The translations under genes and the position numbers were made by a program. The notes beneath the pieces were generated by a model that worked only from the letters and a program-made list of their open reading frames with translations, had not been told where the DNA came from and did not search any database. A DNA stretch of 64,000 nucleotides from Symbiodinium natans (taxonomy: Eukaryota > Sar > Dinophyceae > Suessiales > Symbiodiniaceae), in the NCBI GenBank assembly GCA_905221605.1, contig CAJNDS010000546.1, forward strand, positions 380,501 through 444,500. Reading direction: 5' to 3'. This document shows, piece by piece, positions 1 to 10,260 of the stretch (position 1 is its first letter; each line of letters begins with the position of its first letter).

Positions 1-285
1 AATCGTATCCGTTTGCATAACGGATGCATCCCTCCCCAGAAAGTGGGGGGCACGTACTCGGCTTTCAGCAAGGGAGCTTCACACAGCGATGCAGGTGTGT
101 CGATCTCTCGCCGACGCTATTCCAGCTTCGGGCCTTTTGGAATTTAGGATGCGAAGGCTGTTTAGGTTGTTTGAGGCCTCTGTGTTTTCACTGTGGCTCC
201 AGGGCTTTAAGCGGACATGTAAACCCTAAACCCTATTTTCCTAATCCTTAAGACTCTGACCTCATCACCACCTCAACTTAACCCT

Positions 286-360
286 CCCCAGACCCCTGGG
301 AGGATCCCAAAGTAGAGCCCCCAAGTATTGCCCTATACTATCCTGCCCGGGTCTGGGTAG
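286..360. mobile_element. MITE-F, degenerate copy
   Basis: A short inverted-repeat element whose ends read CAGACCCCTGGGAGGATCCC at the left and CCGGGTCTGGGTAG at the right. The ends match those of the longer copy at 24301-24425. There is no coding capacity. Confidence 0.5.
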
Positions 361-361
361 C

Positions 362-452
362 ACAGCCCTAAGCCCTCAACCCTAAACCCTACCCCCCAAA
401 CCCTAAACCCTAAACCTTAAACCTTAAACCCTAAACCCTAAACCCTAAACCC
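362..452 (-). repeat. Interstitial CCCTAAA array
   Basis: Degenerate CCCTAAA heptamers with CCTTAAA and CCCCAAA variants. This is one of dozens of interstitial telomere-like tracts in the window. Confidence 0.85.
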
Positions 453-714
453 AAACTTAAGGACGCTGGACACGACTGCCCTGTCCGGATTCGGCTCAGG
501 CAGGTTCTTCAGCAGTTCATGTGGTTTTAGGAGTTTAAGGGTTTTCGGAGTTTGCGCCCCTGAGAAAAGGGCCACCTCATGGGGGGGGGGGGGGGGGGGG
601 TGTGAAGGAAGGGTCTGGAATTCGCTTGCAGGTTGCAATCTCTGAACTCGGACCCCGTTTAGGTCCTGAATTTCTCAGGGCTATCAGCCCTAAACCCTAT
701 CTTACCCCAAAAGT

Positions 715-830
715 GCATGTACCTCATTGGCATTGGTATATACTTGGGCCCGAAAGTCCCTATATGCGAGGTACTTGACTGTAAGGCACAAGTATTCCCT
801 ACTTAGGTACATGGACCCTTGCCCTAAACC
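715..830. mobile_element. MITE-B, diverged copy
   Basis: Opens with CATGTACCTCATT and closes with TTAGGTACATGGACCCTT, with TACTTGGGCCC and CAAGTATTCCCTA inside. This is the same layout as the intact 109-bp copies at 14592 and 35115. Confidence 0.7.
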
Positions 831-1192
831 CTAACTAAACCCTAAACCCTAAACCTTGGGTGAGACCCCTTTCAACAACCCGAATTCTACCAAAGTACCT
901 TTCTATTACCAGCCCTGGGATGCTGGTTTAGGGTTTAGGGTTTAGGGAGAGGCATGGGTTCTTGGGGATTTGCACTTCCCCCCCACCCTCCCTCCCGGTA
1001 CTGAGGTATAGGATTTCCGATAATTTGAACCCTACGCCCTAAACCCTAAACCTTAAACCCTGAACCCTGAACCTTAAACCCTAAACCCTAACCCTAAACC
1101 CTAAACTCTACAGGTGTGGGGTTGTTAGATTTTCAGCTCAACTCTTCTCCTCGCCCGGAACTCTTCTCCTCGCCCGGTCTACTCCTCGCTCA

Positions 1193-1505
1193 TCCCCGGA
1201 GTGCCCAACCCCAAAGTGTCCCTGGAGTGCCCAACTCTAGAGTGTGCCTGGAGTGCCCAACCTCAAAGAGGCCCAACCCCAGAGTCTCGCTAGGGTGCCC
1301 AACCCCAGAGTGTGCCCGGAGGTGCCCAGCCCCAGAGTCTCCCACCCCAGAGTCTCCCTGGAGTGCCCAACCCCAGATTCTCCCTGGCCCGAGCTAGAGT
1401 GCCCAACCCCCCCAGAGTGTCCCTGAGTGCCCAACCCCAGAGTCTCCCTCGAGTGGCGCCCAACCCCCCCACAGTGTTGCTGGAGTGCCCAACCCCAGAG
1501 TATCT
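1193..1505. repeat. 25-26 bp minisatellite
   Basis: About twelve imperfect copies of a unit with the core GAGTGCCCAACCCCAGAGT. Overlapping open frames on both strands come from the absence of stops in the unit and are not genes. Confidence 0.85.
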
Positions 1506-1678
1506 CCACCAAGAGAGGGTGGGGATGTTCGAAGTAAAATTTTTTTTATACCGACATGTGAGGGTCATATAGCAAGGGACCCAAGTACTTCGGATCGCCC
1601 TGCAGACTGCAGAGGTGCCAGCCTCGTCTCTTTCTACCTGCGCGTGGGGGGCGGCATCTTTTCCAAGGCGGAAGTGCC

Positions 1679-1806
1679 GGTTTAGGGTTTAGGGTTTAGG
1701 GTTTAGGGTTTAGGGTTTAGGGTTTAGGGTTTAGGGTTTAGGGTTTAGGGTTTAGGGTTTAGGGTTTAGGGTTTAGGGTTTAGGGTTTAGGGTTTAGGGT
1801 TTAGGG
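1679..1806 (+). repeat. Long perfect TTTAGGG array
   Basis: About 18 uninterrupted TTTAGGG units, flanked by unrelated unique DNA on both sides, so it is internal and not a chromosome terminus. Confidence 0.95.
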
Positions 1807-2022
1807 TGCCGTGTGAACGTTCAAGAGCCCTCGTAGGGGGGGGGGGGGTTCAAGGTCTTTGTTGCGGCCTAGCCCTAAACCCTTAACCGTAAACCCTAAG
1901 CCCTAAACCCTGAACCCTGAACCCTGAACCTTAAACCCTAAACCCAAACTCTAAACCTTTAAGAAGGTTTGGGGGTGGGGTACCTAATCCCGAAATCGCC
2001 TCTAAACGGCGTTTTTCCCTTC

Positions 2023-2088
2023 AGGGTTTAGGGTATAGGGTTTAGGGTTTAGGGTTTAGGGTTCAGGGTTTAGGGTTTAGGGTTTAAG
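2023..2088 (+). repeat. TTTAGGG array
   Basis: About nine TTTAGGG units with a few variants (TATAGGG, TTCAGGG). It ends just before the coding-like island that starts near 2100. Confidence 0.85.
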
Positions 2089-2111
2089 GCCCTTGGGTTG
2101 CCCGCTCCCTT

Positions 2112-2222
2112 TCCGAGGGTGCCGAGATTGGCGCGGACTTGGTGGGTGAGATGTCGGACAACAAGCTCGACGAAGACAGGCTGCCAACCCACTGCACTGC
2201 AACGAGGGGCCAACCTAGATGA
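2112..2222 (+). CDS. Coding-like island (orphan exon)
   Basis: One plus frame is open to a TGA at 2220-2222 and gives a normal protein composition, including GAEIGADLVGEMSDNKLDED. The island lies between telomeric tracts. The acceptor is unclear and no family is recognised. It could be a terminal exon or chance. Confidence 0.3.
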   Translation, partial: SEGAEIGADLVGEMSDNKLDEDRLPTHCTATRGQPR

Positions 2223-2297
2223 AGAAGGGCCCTGAAATTAGAGTAGGGTCCCAATTCGGATTTTGGGGTTTTAGGGTTTAAGGTTTAGGGCTAGGAC

Positions 2298-2400
2298 CCA
2301 GAGCAGGCCCTTGTTCCCTTTCTAGGGCTTAGGTTCCCTTAGAAGTAGCCACTTCAAACCACAAAGGACACACATTTTTCCTAGGTTACTTTTGGGTCTA
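2298..2400. mobile_element. MITE-A, degenerate copy
   Basis: Carries the family landmarks TTCCCTTTCTAGGG, AGGTTCCCTTA and TTTTTCCTAGGTTACT in the family order, but the outer inverted ends have decayed. Confidence 0.5.
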
Positions 2401-3216
2401 GTTGGAAGACTCGGAATCCTAAACCCTACAAGCCTTGAAGCTTAAACGGCGGTTGTTGAAACTAGCCTGCAATTGTATATTGTCAGCAGGGCCGCTTTCA
2501 GCGTTTTAATGTGTTCCAGGTTACGAACGTAGAATCCTCCCAAGTACTGAAAACGTTATCATTCTTGTGAGGGGGCCTCTTTAGGATTCAAAGTTTCGCG
2601 CTCGATTGCCAAAGTTACCTGCAAGTGCACGCCAGACGCTAGAACAAACCATATCCTGTGTTCCTCAATATCTTTTTTTGGAGATTCGTTCAACAACGTC
2701 TCGATGGGAGCAGAACCAGAAAACCTCCAGCCCAAATCCAGGCGCATGCTGTAAAGCCAGGCAATTGATCAGGAACCCTAAGACCTAAACGGGGCGCTCG
2801 GAGAAACTCTGTTTCTCCTGAGAGCTTTGTGACAATTGGCACCCTGCTAAGGGCTTAGGCTTTGATTCCAAACCTCATGGGGGGGGGGAGTCTACTCTCT
2901 AGATTTTCCCAGGGCAGACCCTTAAGCCTGCACCCAAATGCCCTCAACCCCAAACGCCTGAACCCTGATAGCCACCCCTTACCCCGTAAGACCCGCTTAG
3001 TCCCGCAAGCCTCAGGCAACCCTACAGCCCACAACATTAATCCCCAAACCCTACACCTTGAACTCCTAAACCCCAATTGACTCCTAAACTCCTAAACTCT
3101 CCACCCTAAACTCGTAAACCCTAAACCCTGAACTCCTAAACCCTAGTGAACTCCTCAACTTCTAAACCCTAAAGGCCCTGAACCCCAAACCCCCCAAACC
3201 CGGTAAGATCCCCTAC

Positions 3217-3427
3217 TTGGAGGTTCGTGGTACCTACTAACGATTAATAATTGTACTTATAACCCACTTATAGGCCCCTCAAGTGCCCCAATATGGTTAT
3301 CAGTACAGTTATAAGTACCGTTAACCCTAAACCCCAGACCCTAAACCCTATACCCAGAACCCTAAACCCCTAAGTACAGTACAAATGGTTAATAAGTACC
3401 ATGAACCTCCAAGTATAAGCGCGAAGC
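3217..3427. mobile_element. MITE-D copy with an internal telomeric insert
   Basis: The left end TACTTGGAGGTTCGTGGTAC and the right end GTACCATGAACCTCCAAGTA are inverted copies of each other. The interior is AT-rich (TTATAACC, GTTATAAGTACC). About 50 bp of CCCTAAA-type repeats at roughly 3322-3372 sit inside the element and split its right half. Confidence 0.7.
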
Positions 3428-3476
3428 CAGGCGCGTCTACGAGCTCCAACAACGGCTTGCCGAGATGGAGGTCCAG
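3423..3476 (+). CDS. Coding-like island (orphan exon)
   Basis: An 18-codon open stretch, EARRVYELQQRLAEMEVQ, looks like coiled coil and is more GC-rich than its surroundings. It overlaps the last bases of the MITE-D end and runs straight into TTTAGGG repeats. Boundaries are not secure and no family is recognised. Confidence 0.35.
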
Positions 3477-3644
3477 TTTAGGGTTTCGGGTTTAGTTTGG
3501 TGTTTAGGGTTTAGGGTTCAAGGTTTCGGGTTTAGTGTTTAGAGTTTGGGGTTTAGGGATTAGGGTTTTGGGTTTAGGGTTAGGGACTAGGGTTTAGGGT
3601 TTAACGGCACAGTCTCTCGTTAGCCTTCAGAGGTCAGGGTAAAG

Positions 3645-3704
3645 CAGCTGGAGGCCACTCCTACTCACCTCTACCTCCGCGCCTTGCCGCGATGGGTGTT
3701 TTTG
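3645..3704 (+). CDS. Candidate internal exon, 60 bp
   Basis: Bounded by an AAAG acceptor and a GTAGGG donor, with 20 codons open in one frame (QLEATPTHLYLRALPRWVFL). Telomeric repeats flank it within 100 bp on both sides. Function is unknown. Confidence 0.4.
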
Positions 3705-4841
3705 GTAGGGAGTGATGTGCCCTGAACCCTAGGGTTTAGGGTTTAGGGTTTAGGGTTTAGGGTTCTGAACCCTGAACCCTAAACCCATAACCCCTAAATT
3801 CCCCAAACCCCAACACCCCAAAACCCCAAACCCAAAATCCGAAACTCTAAACCCCAAACCCTAAATCCCTAAACCCCCTAAAACCCAAAACCCCTAGCTT
3901 TTAACCCAGACCCCGAGGCTCAACCAGACCAAGACGTGGCCCCTAAGATATGAACTTACCATAAATCCCTAAAGACTAAAGTCTGAGCCCTAAAGCCTAA
4001 ACCCGAAACCCTAAACCCTAAACCCTAAAGCCTAACCAAACTTCTAAGGTTTAGTTGGGCCCAACTATCCCTTTCTAGGAGGCACTTTGAGGGCCCAGTC
4101 TTTCCTATTTAGGTATACTGGCTCTGTCGGGTTCCTCAGCACAGACATGTAAATACACTCTGAATTCTCACCCCCAAGGGTTTATATGGTTTAGGGTTTT
4201 TGGTTTTGGGTTTAGGGTTTTTGGCACAGCCTTTTGAAGCCAACACCTCCAGCCCGCGGGGGGTATGACAGCACCCACTACGAGCTAATTTGTGCATGCT
4301 GGGAGGCTTGGAGCCAGGGCCTTTTGTGGGAATCCACGCAAGCACCATGCATGGTCTCCAAGAGAGGCCGTTAAGCTTGCTGGAAACTCTATGAGTCAAT
4401 GGGCCGTGTGACAGGGACCTCTGGATGACCAGTTTGGGCCAAGCTCCCTTACATCCCTTATATAGATCCTAATTCCCCTAAAAGCCCTATATAAACCCTA
4501 AACCCTAATCCCCTAAAACTCCGCACTGGGAGTAGCGGGGCCTTTAGTAAGTAGGGAATGTAAGTGCTTGAATGGGGGCTCTAGCCTGGGGACTACAGGG
4601 TTTACGGTTCATATACGGTTTAGGTTTAGGGTACGTAGTTTAGGGGTGATGTGGTCCCCAAGCTTGGCAATGATACGTATAATTGCCTTACTTACCAAGT
4701 CCCCCTGATCCTTTGAGGCCCCCAAAACCCTAAAACCGAAACCCTAAACCCCTTCACCAACCCCAAACCCTAATCTCTAAACCCTAAGACGCTAAACCCT
4801 GAGCCCTAACCCTAAACCTAAAACCCTAAGCCCTAAACCCC

Positions 4842-4919
4842 CGCGGAGTCCTCCGCAAGGCGCTCCGGGCGGAGCGTCGCCGTCGAGGGCTCGAAGAGGA
4901 GGAGGCGGTGGAACCCCAG
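4842..4919 (+). CDS. Coding-like island (orphan exon)
   Basis: A GC-rich 26-codon open frame of charged residues (RGVLRKALRAERRRRGLEEE) between CCCTAAA repeats upstream and TTTAGG repeats downstream. It would form a charged helix. Splice edges are not obvious. Confidence 0.35.
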
Positions 4920-5297
4920 AACCCAAAACCCAGGGGCTTAGGGTTTAGGTTTAGGTTTAGGGCTTAGGGCCTAGGGTTTGTAAGGTTTGTCAAGTCTAGG
5001 TTTGAGGGTTTAGGGCTCCAAAGCCCCGAACCCAAAGTACGAAAACTCAGGAGGCTTCGGGGGTTCGGGCTCTCCCGAAGGTGTTGGGCATTTGGGGCTC
5101 GTTGGCTCAGAGCTCAAGGCTATCAGTAAGCACTTTAACCCCTAAACACTAAACCCCGACACCCTAAAGCCTGAAACCTATAAGCATTAAACATTAGCTT
5201 AAGCCCTAGGCCCTATACACTTACAACTCCAATCCCTTCCGGAGCGTGGCCTGTGCACGAAGTGGTTGAGGGTTGAGGGTTAAGGACTTGGATTTAC

Positions 5298-5430
5298 TTG
5301 GAGTATCGTGGCACTTCGTAAGTAGGGTTATAAGTTATAACTACCTTAATGGGGCTTGTAAGTAAATATAAGTAGAGTTGCGGAACTTATAACCCCACTT
5401 ACTAAGTTGCCTGATCCTTTGAGTGGGTGG
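5298..5430. mobile_element. MITE-C copy
   Basis: The left end is TACTTGGAGTATCGTGGCAC and the right end contains ACTAAGTTGCCTGATCCTTT, inverted relative to each other. The interior is TTATAAGT-rich. It is one of about eight copies in the window. Confidence 0.7.
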
Positions 5431-5477
5431 CTGTCAAAATCAGGATCCCTTTTTTGGATCCCTATTTTCATACGGCA

Positions 5478-5535
5478 CCGAGGGTTGAGGGTTGAGGGTT
5501 GAGGGTTTAGGGTTTAGGGTTTAGGGTTTAGGGTA
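5478..5535 (+). repeat. TTTAGGG / TTGAGGG array
   Basis: Three TTGAGGG variants are followed by about five TTTAGGG units. Confidence 0.85.
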
Positions 5536-5583
5536 CCCCAAAACGGATCATAATTTTAACAGCCACTCAAGCAGGGTGTAGTA

Positions 5584-5652
5584 AGGCAGCCTCAAGATGG
5601 TCAAGTCATCATCTGTCGATCGAAGGATGCTGCCCGAGACTTGGAAATTATG
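5584..5652 (+). CDS. Candidate exon, 69 bp
   Basis: Open in one plus frame for 23 codons (RQPQDGQVIICRSKDAARDL, then EIM), with a GTAAG|G-type left edge and TTTAGGG repeats directly downstream. No family is recognised. It is followed by other candidate exons at 6251 and 6415 on the same strand. Confidence 0.4.
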
Positions 5653-5717
5653 GGTTTAGGGTTAGGGTTTAGGGTTTAGGGTTTCGGGTTTCGGGTTTAG
5701 GGTTTAGGGTTTAGGGT

Positions 5718-6170
5718 TCAGCATCTCAAGTCCAAGTATTCACTAGTCAAGAAGTTATTCCAGAAAAATGCCCACCCGCCCAAAGAATCCCATAACATAA
5801 GAAAATTTTTCACTTATAGAACGACCTTGCCCAGTAAAAAAAGACCTAAAAAAATGACCTTGCCCTTAAAAAAAACCCTGCCCAGTTAAACAAATGACCT
5901 TGCCCAGTAAAAAACATGACCTTGTCCAGTTACAAAAAATAACCTTGCCCAGTAAAAGAGTTACTGGGCAAGGTCATCTTTGCTTTACTGGGCAAGGTCA
6001 TATTTACTGGGCAAGGTCGTTTTTTTGGAAGGAACGACCTTGCCCAGTAAAACATGACCTTGCCCAGTATAAAAATGACCTTGCCCAGTCAAAAAATGAC
6101 CTTGCCCAGTTAACAAAAATGACCTTGCCCAGTAACTCCCCCAGCATTTACACTACATATGAAAGAGAGG
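5718..6170. repeat. TGCCCAGT-array element, copy 1
   Basis: A composite element. A ~115 bp unique leader (from GCATCTCAAGTCCAAG) is followed by about 14 copies of a 20-bp unit with core ATGACCTTGCCCAGTAAAAA, then a short tail ending GAAAGAGAGG. Near the middle (about 5955-6035) several units run in the opposite orientation around a CGTTTTTTTGG hinge. TTTAGGG repeats lie on both sides. The 93-residue open frame across it is a repeat translation. Confidence 0.9.
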
Positions 6171-6250
6171 TTTAGGGTTTAGGGTTTAACGAAAACCCTA
6201 CAGCGGAAGCCCTGAACATAACCCCAAACCCTGGACCCGCTTCTCTACAG

Positions 6251-6300
6251 GCTACAAGAGTGTTGAGTTGCAAGATATTTTGGGGGTGCTGAGGATGATG
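6251..6300 (+). CDS. Candidate exon, 50 bp
   Basis: The acceptor TTCTCTACAG|G is pyrimidine-rich, and the following frame YKSVELQDILGVLRMM is open. The donor is ambiguous (GATGTAGG). No family is recognised. Confidence 0.4.
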
Positions 6301-6414
6301 TAGGATTTTAAGTTTAGGGGCCCTAAGCCCCTAAATCCTCAACCCTAAACCCTAAACCCTAAACCTTAAACCCTAAACCCTTAACCCTAAACCCTTAACC
6401 CTAAACCCTATCAG

Positions 6415-6510
6415 GGTGAAACTCCCACTTTCTACCTTTTCCTGCTGAAGGAAGACATGATGGACCAGCTTCGGATGATGGAAGAGGCCGGGCTTCACAG
6501 AGGCAGTTTG
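6415..6510 (+). CDS. Candidate exon, 96 bp
   Basis: After TATCAG|G, 32 codons are open (beginning GETPTFYLFLLKEDMMDQLR). CCCTAAA repeats lie directly upstream and TTTAGGG repeats directly downstream. Charged helix-like composition, family unknown. With 6251-6300 it suggests a plus-strand gene. Confidence 0.5.
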
Positions 6511-6575
6511 CTTTGGGTTTAGGGTTTAGGCTTTAGGCTTTAGGCTTTAGGGTTTAGGGTTTAGGGTGTAGGGTT

Positions 6576-7376
6576 CAGCATCTCAAGTCCAAGCATTCAC
6601 TAGTCAAGAAATTACTCCAGAAAAATACCCACCCGCCCAAAGAGTCCCACAACATTAAGAAGATATTTCACTTTTGGAACGACCTTGCCCAGTAAAAAAA
6701 TGACCTTGCCCAGTAATGCCCTTGCCCAGTACAAAAACCTTGCCCAATAAAAAATGTCCATGCCCAGTAAACAAATGACCTTGCCCAGTAAAAAATGACC
6801 TTGCCCAGTAAGAAGAATGACCTTGCCCAGTAAAAAATGACCTTGCCCAGTAAAAAAATGACCTTGCCCAATAAAAAATGACCTTGCCCAGTAATGACCT
6901 TGCCCAGTAAAAAAAAAATGACCTTGCCCAGAAAAAAATGACCTTGCCCAGTAATGACCTTGCCCAGTAAAAAAGACACCTTGCCCAGTAAAAAAATGAC
7001 CTTGCCCAGTAAAAAAAATGACCTTGCCCAGTAAAAAAATGACCTTGCCCAGTAAAAAAAATGCCTTGCCCAGTAAAAACATCACCTTGCCCAGTAAAAA
7101 AAATGACCTTGCCCAGTAAAAAAAATGACCTTGCCCAGTAAAAAGATGACCTTGCCCAGTAACATTTTTACTGGACAAAGTTTTTTTTTTACTGGGCAAG
7201 GTCATTTTTTTACTGGGCAAGTTCGTTTTTTTGGACGAAACGACCTTGCCCAGTAAAAAGATGACCTTGCCCAGTAAAAAATGACCTTGCCCAGTAAAAA
7301 AAAATGACCTTGCCCAGTAAAACAATGACCTTGCCCAGTAACTCCTTAACATTTAATTTTTTATATGAAAGAGAGG
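6576..7376. repeat. TGCCCAGT-array element, copy 2 (expanded)
   Basis: It has the same leader and tail as the copy at 5718-6170 with scattered substitutions, but about 32 copies of the 20-bp unit. An inverted stretch of units with the same CGTTTTTTTGG hinge lies near 7160-7245. Long minus-strand frames here (246 and 103 residues, GQGHF/YWARS repeats) are translations of the array and not proteins. Confidence 0.9.
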
Positions 7377-7855
7377 TTTAGGGTGTAGGGTTCAGGGTTT
7401 AGGGTTTAGTTTAGGGTGCATGGGCTCTATAGGACGAGTGTAACATGGCACCCTACAAACCAAGGGAGTTTGAGATTGTTCACCCTAAAACACCTTGAAC
7501 CCTAAACCCGAAACCTTAAACCCCAAACCCTAAACCCTACACCCGAACTGGGGTGGTCGTCGGGTGCAGTTTACTGTAGGGCTTCCGGTGTGGGATTTGA
7601 GAACTCCGTGTCGAGGTGTGGGACGGAATGCTGCAGAGACAGGGTTGTTCTACCAGAGCTTAGGCTTCCTTGGCAAACGGTCTCTCTGCACAACCTCTTA
7701 ACCCTAAACCCTGAACCTTAAACCCTAGAACCTTCACCCTAAACCCTGAACCTTAAACCCTGGAACCTTCACCCTAAACCCTGAACCTTAAACCCTAGAA
7801 CCTGCGGCCTGTCAGCCTTGTGATCAGCCCCAAAGCTCTACTAGCACCAGAGTGG

Positions 7856-7960
7856 ACCATTATTCCTGTTCTTACGGTTTGGGTCCCCTTCAAAGCCCCT
7901 TTAAAACAACAAAGGGCAGCCTGTTTATTCCTAGGTTACTCTTGGGCTTAGCATTTGCAT
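7856..7960. mobile_element. MITE-A, degenerate copy
   Basis: Landmarks TATTCCTGTTCTTACGG, CCCCTTTAAAACAACAAAGG and TTATTCCTAGGTTACTC keep the family order. The outer ends are lost. Confidence 0.5.
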
Positions 7961-8452
7961 ACGCAGTTGCCCCGTAAAGGTTTCAGGGTTGTTGCGTGGT
8001 TTGGAGTTTAGGGTTTAGGGTTTGGGGTTTTTATTTTCTAGTCTTTAGTTTTTTGGGTTTTGTGGCAGGAGGGGGGTTGGGTAGGGATTTAGGACTTTTA
8101 CGGTTTTTGGGGGGCTAGAGCTTTTGGGGTTTCGGGGGGTGTGGGCTATGGCTTTTGGGGTTATAGGGGTTTTGGATTTTCTGGGTTTTCGCGTTTAGGG
8201 TTTGAGGGGTTTAGGGGGCTAGGGGTTGGGATTACTGGTGAGGGTATAGGGCTTCAGGGGTTTCTGTTCATCTCTGGTATAGCGTTGTAAGGCTTTCCGT
8301 GTTTTTATTGTCGATACAGGCTTAGAGGGGGTTAACGCTTGGAGGTTTATCGGTGTCAGGGCTTCAGCCGTTTCAGGGTTTTAGGTCTTTAGCGGGTTCT
8401 ACTCCCTAAACCCTAAACCCCAAACCCTAAATCCTAAACCCTGCGCGCGCAG

Positions 8453-8720
8453 GATGTCTGTAGCCATATGATTGGCGCGATCGTTCAGCACGCGGCTGGT
8501 AGTCTACAAGAGCCCGGTAAAGACGAGGATGGTGTGGAGGAGGACGGGGATGCCGCCTCCGAAGCCTCTTCCCCAGTGGCAACCTGCCCCGGTGCCACAT
8601 CTTCCATGATGTGGAGAAGTACAGCCCCAGAGGGCCCAGTGCTGAAGGCTCAGGTGGTGTTCGCAGGCGTCCCGTGCCCGGGACTGTCGCAGGCTGGCTG
8701 GCAAGAAGGCATGGAGGACA
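8453..8720 (+). CDS. Candidate long exon
   Basis: Follows the acceptor CGCGCAG|G and is open for at least 89 codons (starting DVCSHMIGAIVQHAAGSLQE). An acidic stretch (KDEDGVEEDGDAASEA) follows. A methionine at 8468 could be a start, but the acceptor argues for an internal exon. The frame continues into a MITE-C copy from about 8724, so the true 3' edge is uncertain. No domain is recognised. Confidence 0.45.
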
Positions 8721-8723
8721 CTA

Positions 8724-8838
8724 CTTGGAGGATCGGGGCGCTTGGTAACTCGGGTAATCAGTACCTTCATTGGGGGGTAGAAGTTCTTCTAAGTATAGTT
8801 ACTTTACCTACAACCCACTTTCTAAGAACCCTTAAGTA
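8724..8838. mobile_element. MITE-C copy
   Basis: Starts ACTTGGAGGATCGGGGCGCT and closes with CTTTCTAAGAACCCTTAAGT in the inverted sense. The interior has TATAGTTACTTTACC. Confidence 0.65.
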
Positions 8839-9031
8839 GGTCAGCCCGGTGACCATCGTGTGTTGCGCGGGAGCCCCTGAGAAAATTAGCTGTAGCCCTC
8901 ATCCTTGAGGAAGTACATGGTCAGCGGGAATGTGGCGCCCCTAAACCCCAAACCCGAAGCCTCAAACCTTAAACCCTAGACCCTAAACCCTAAACCCTAA
9001 ACTCTAAACTCTAAACCCCAAACCCTGACAG

Positions 9032-9081
9032 GAGATGAAGGACATCGCCTCTTCACTCCATCCGACGCTTGGAGCAAACTC
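9032..9081 (+). CDS. Candidate internal exon, 50 bp
   Basis: Sits between CCTGACAG|G and a GTGAGG donor and reads EMKDIASSLHPTLGAN. CCCTAAA repeats lie directly upstream. Unknown family. Confidence 0.45.
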
Positions 9082-9456
9082 GTGAGGTTCAGGGTTTTTT
9101 TTTGTCGGTTTGAGGCCTTCTTCATATCTCAACCCTAGCCCCTAAACCCTAAGCCCTAAACCCTGAACCCTAAGCCCTAAACCTCAAACCCTAAACCCTA
9201 AGCCCTAAACCCTGAGCCCGAAGCCCTCAACCCCAAACCCTAAACCCTGGTAGGGACTTCACAGGGTTTAGGGTCAAGGGCCCAGAGCATTCAGGGTGCA
9301 CAAGGTTGAGGTCGGGGCGACTTCCCTCTGAATTTAGAGTAATCCCCTCCCCCTCACATTTAGCCCCCACCCTACCCCCCAATACTAAATACCTCCGTTA
9401 TAGGTACAATTTTGGGTTTAGGGTTTCGGGCTTAGGGTCGGGCGTCAGCGTCCCAG

Positions 9457-9525
9457 CGCCGACACCTCCTCACCTGGTACTTAAGGATCGACTACCTTGA
9501 TGCCGTCGGCGAGAACATCTGTGAC
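9457..9525 (+). CDS. Candidate internal exon, 69 bp
   Basis: It begins after GTCCCAG and ends at a canonical GTGAGT donor, giving exactly 23 codons (RRHLLTWYLRIDYLDAVGEN, then ICD). This is one of the best-defined islands. Family not recognised. Confidence 0.55.
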
Positions 9526-10169
9526 GTGAGTGGCCGCATGGCTGTAGTGCAAGGATTAGGTCCCAAACTGCCTATCACCCTTATTTTGCCCTAAGCCCTA
9601 AACCCTAAACCCTAAAACCAAAGAATGATAGAAGCGGGACTCAGATGTGCCTCACCTTTTTGGTTGTGTCCAGACCTCTCATCCCTGAAGCGGACAGGCC
9701 AAACATTGGGCCAAAACCCCATGTGCAAAAGCCCAGACACCCCCACAACCCTAAGTGCTGAGGGTTTTCTCTAGAGCCTAAACCCTAAAACCTAAACCCT
9801 GAACCCTGAGCCCTAAATCCTAAACCCTAAACCCTAAACCCTAAACCGTTTAGGAGTTTAGGGTTTAGGGGCGATTGGACCCCCAAACTCGAAAGCTCGG
9901 CTTCTCTCCGATCTATAAAAGGCACTTGCGCAGATCTCTTCGAGTCCATGGCGCCATGGTGGCAGACAGGGTTTAGGGTTTTGGTTTTTGGTTTAGGGTT
10001 TACGGTTTAGGGTTTGGGGTTTGGGGTTTGGGGTTTGGGGTTACGGTTTAGGGTTCAGGGTTTGGGGGTTTAGGGTTTGGGGTTTGGGGTTTAGGGTTTA
10101 GGGTTTATAGGGCTTCCTTGAAGGCCCAAGAAACTTTCGAGCCGGTTACATCTGAGGACGCGGAGTAGG

Positions 10170-10260
10170 CGCCTATTTCCTTTTTTTAGGGTTGGGGTTG
10201 CCTTACAATCCCCTTAGAACCAAAAAGGGTGCCCTTGTCATTCCTAGGTAACTCTTGTAC
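10170..10260. mobile_element. MITE-A, degenerate copy
   Basis: Shares TTTTTAGGGTTGGGGTTGCC, AACCAAAAAGGGTGCCC and ATTCCTAGGTAACTCTTG with the family. The ends are decayed. Confidence 0.45.

Larger units (their letters stand above)
1..2099. other. Telomere-repeat-rich stretch, no gene recognised
   Basis: This stretch holds short unique segments separated by CCCTAAA or TTTAGGG runs, one MITE-F copy, one MITE-B copy, a 25-26 bp minisatellite and a long TTTAGGG array. Open frames here are mostly repeat translations and none has a recognisable domain or a supported splice boundary. Confidence 0.6.

Noticed and set aside
1116-1685. Five overlapping 60-93 residue frames around 1.1-1.7 kb
   Set aside because: They are translations of the GTGCCCAACCCCAGAGT minisatellite on both strands.
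6612-7352. 246-residue minus-strand protein rich in GQGHF/YWARS
   Set aside because: It is the translation of the 20-bp TGCCCAGT array. All registers are open and there is no non-repetitive domain.
5718-7376. CRISPR array
   Set aside because: Units are contiguous or separated by variable A runs rather than unique spacers, units occur in both orientations, there are no cas genes, and the genome is eukaryotic.
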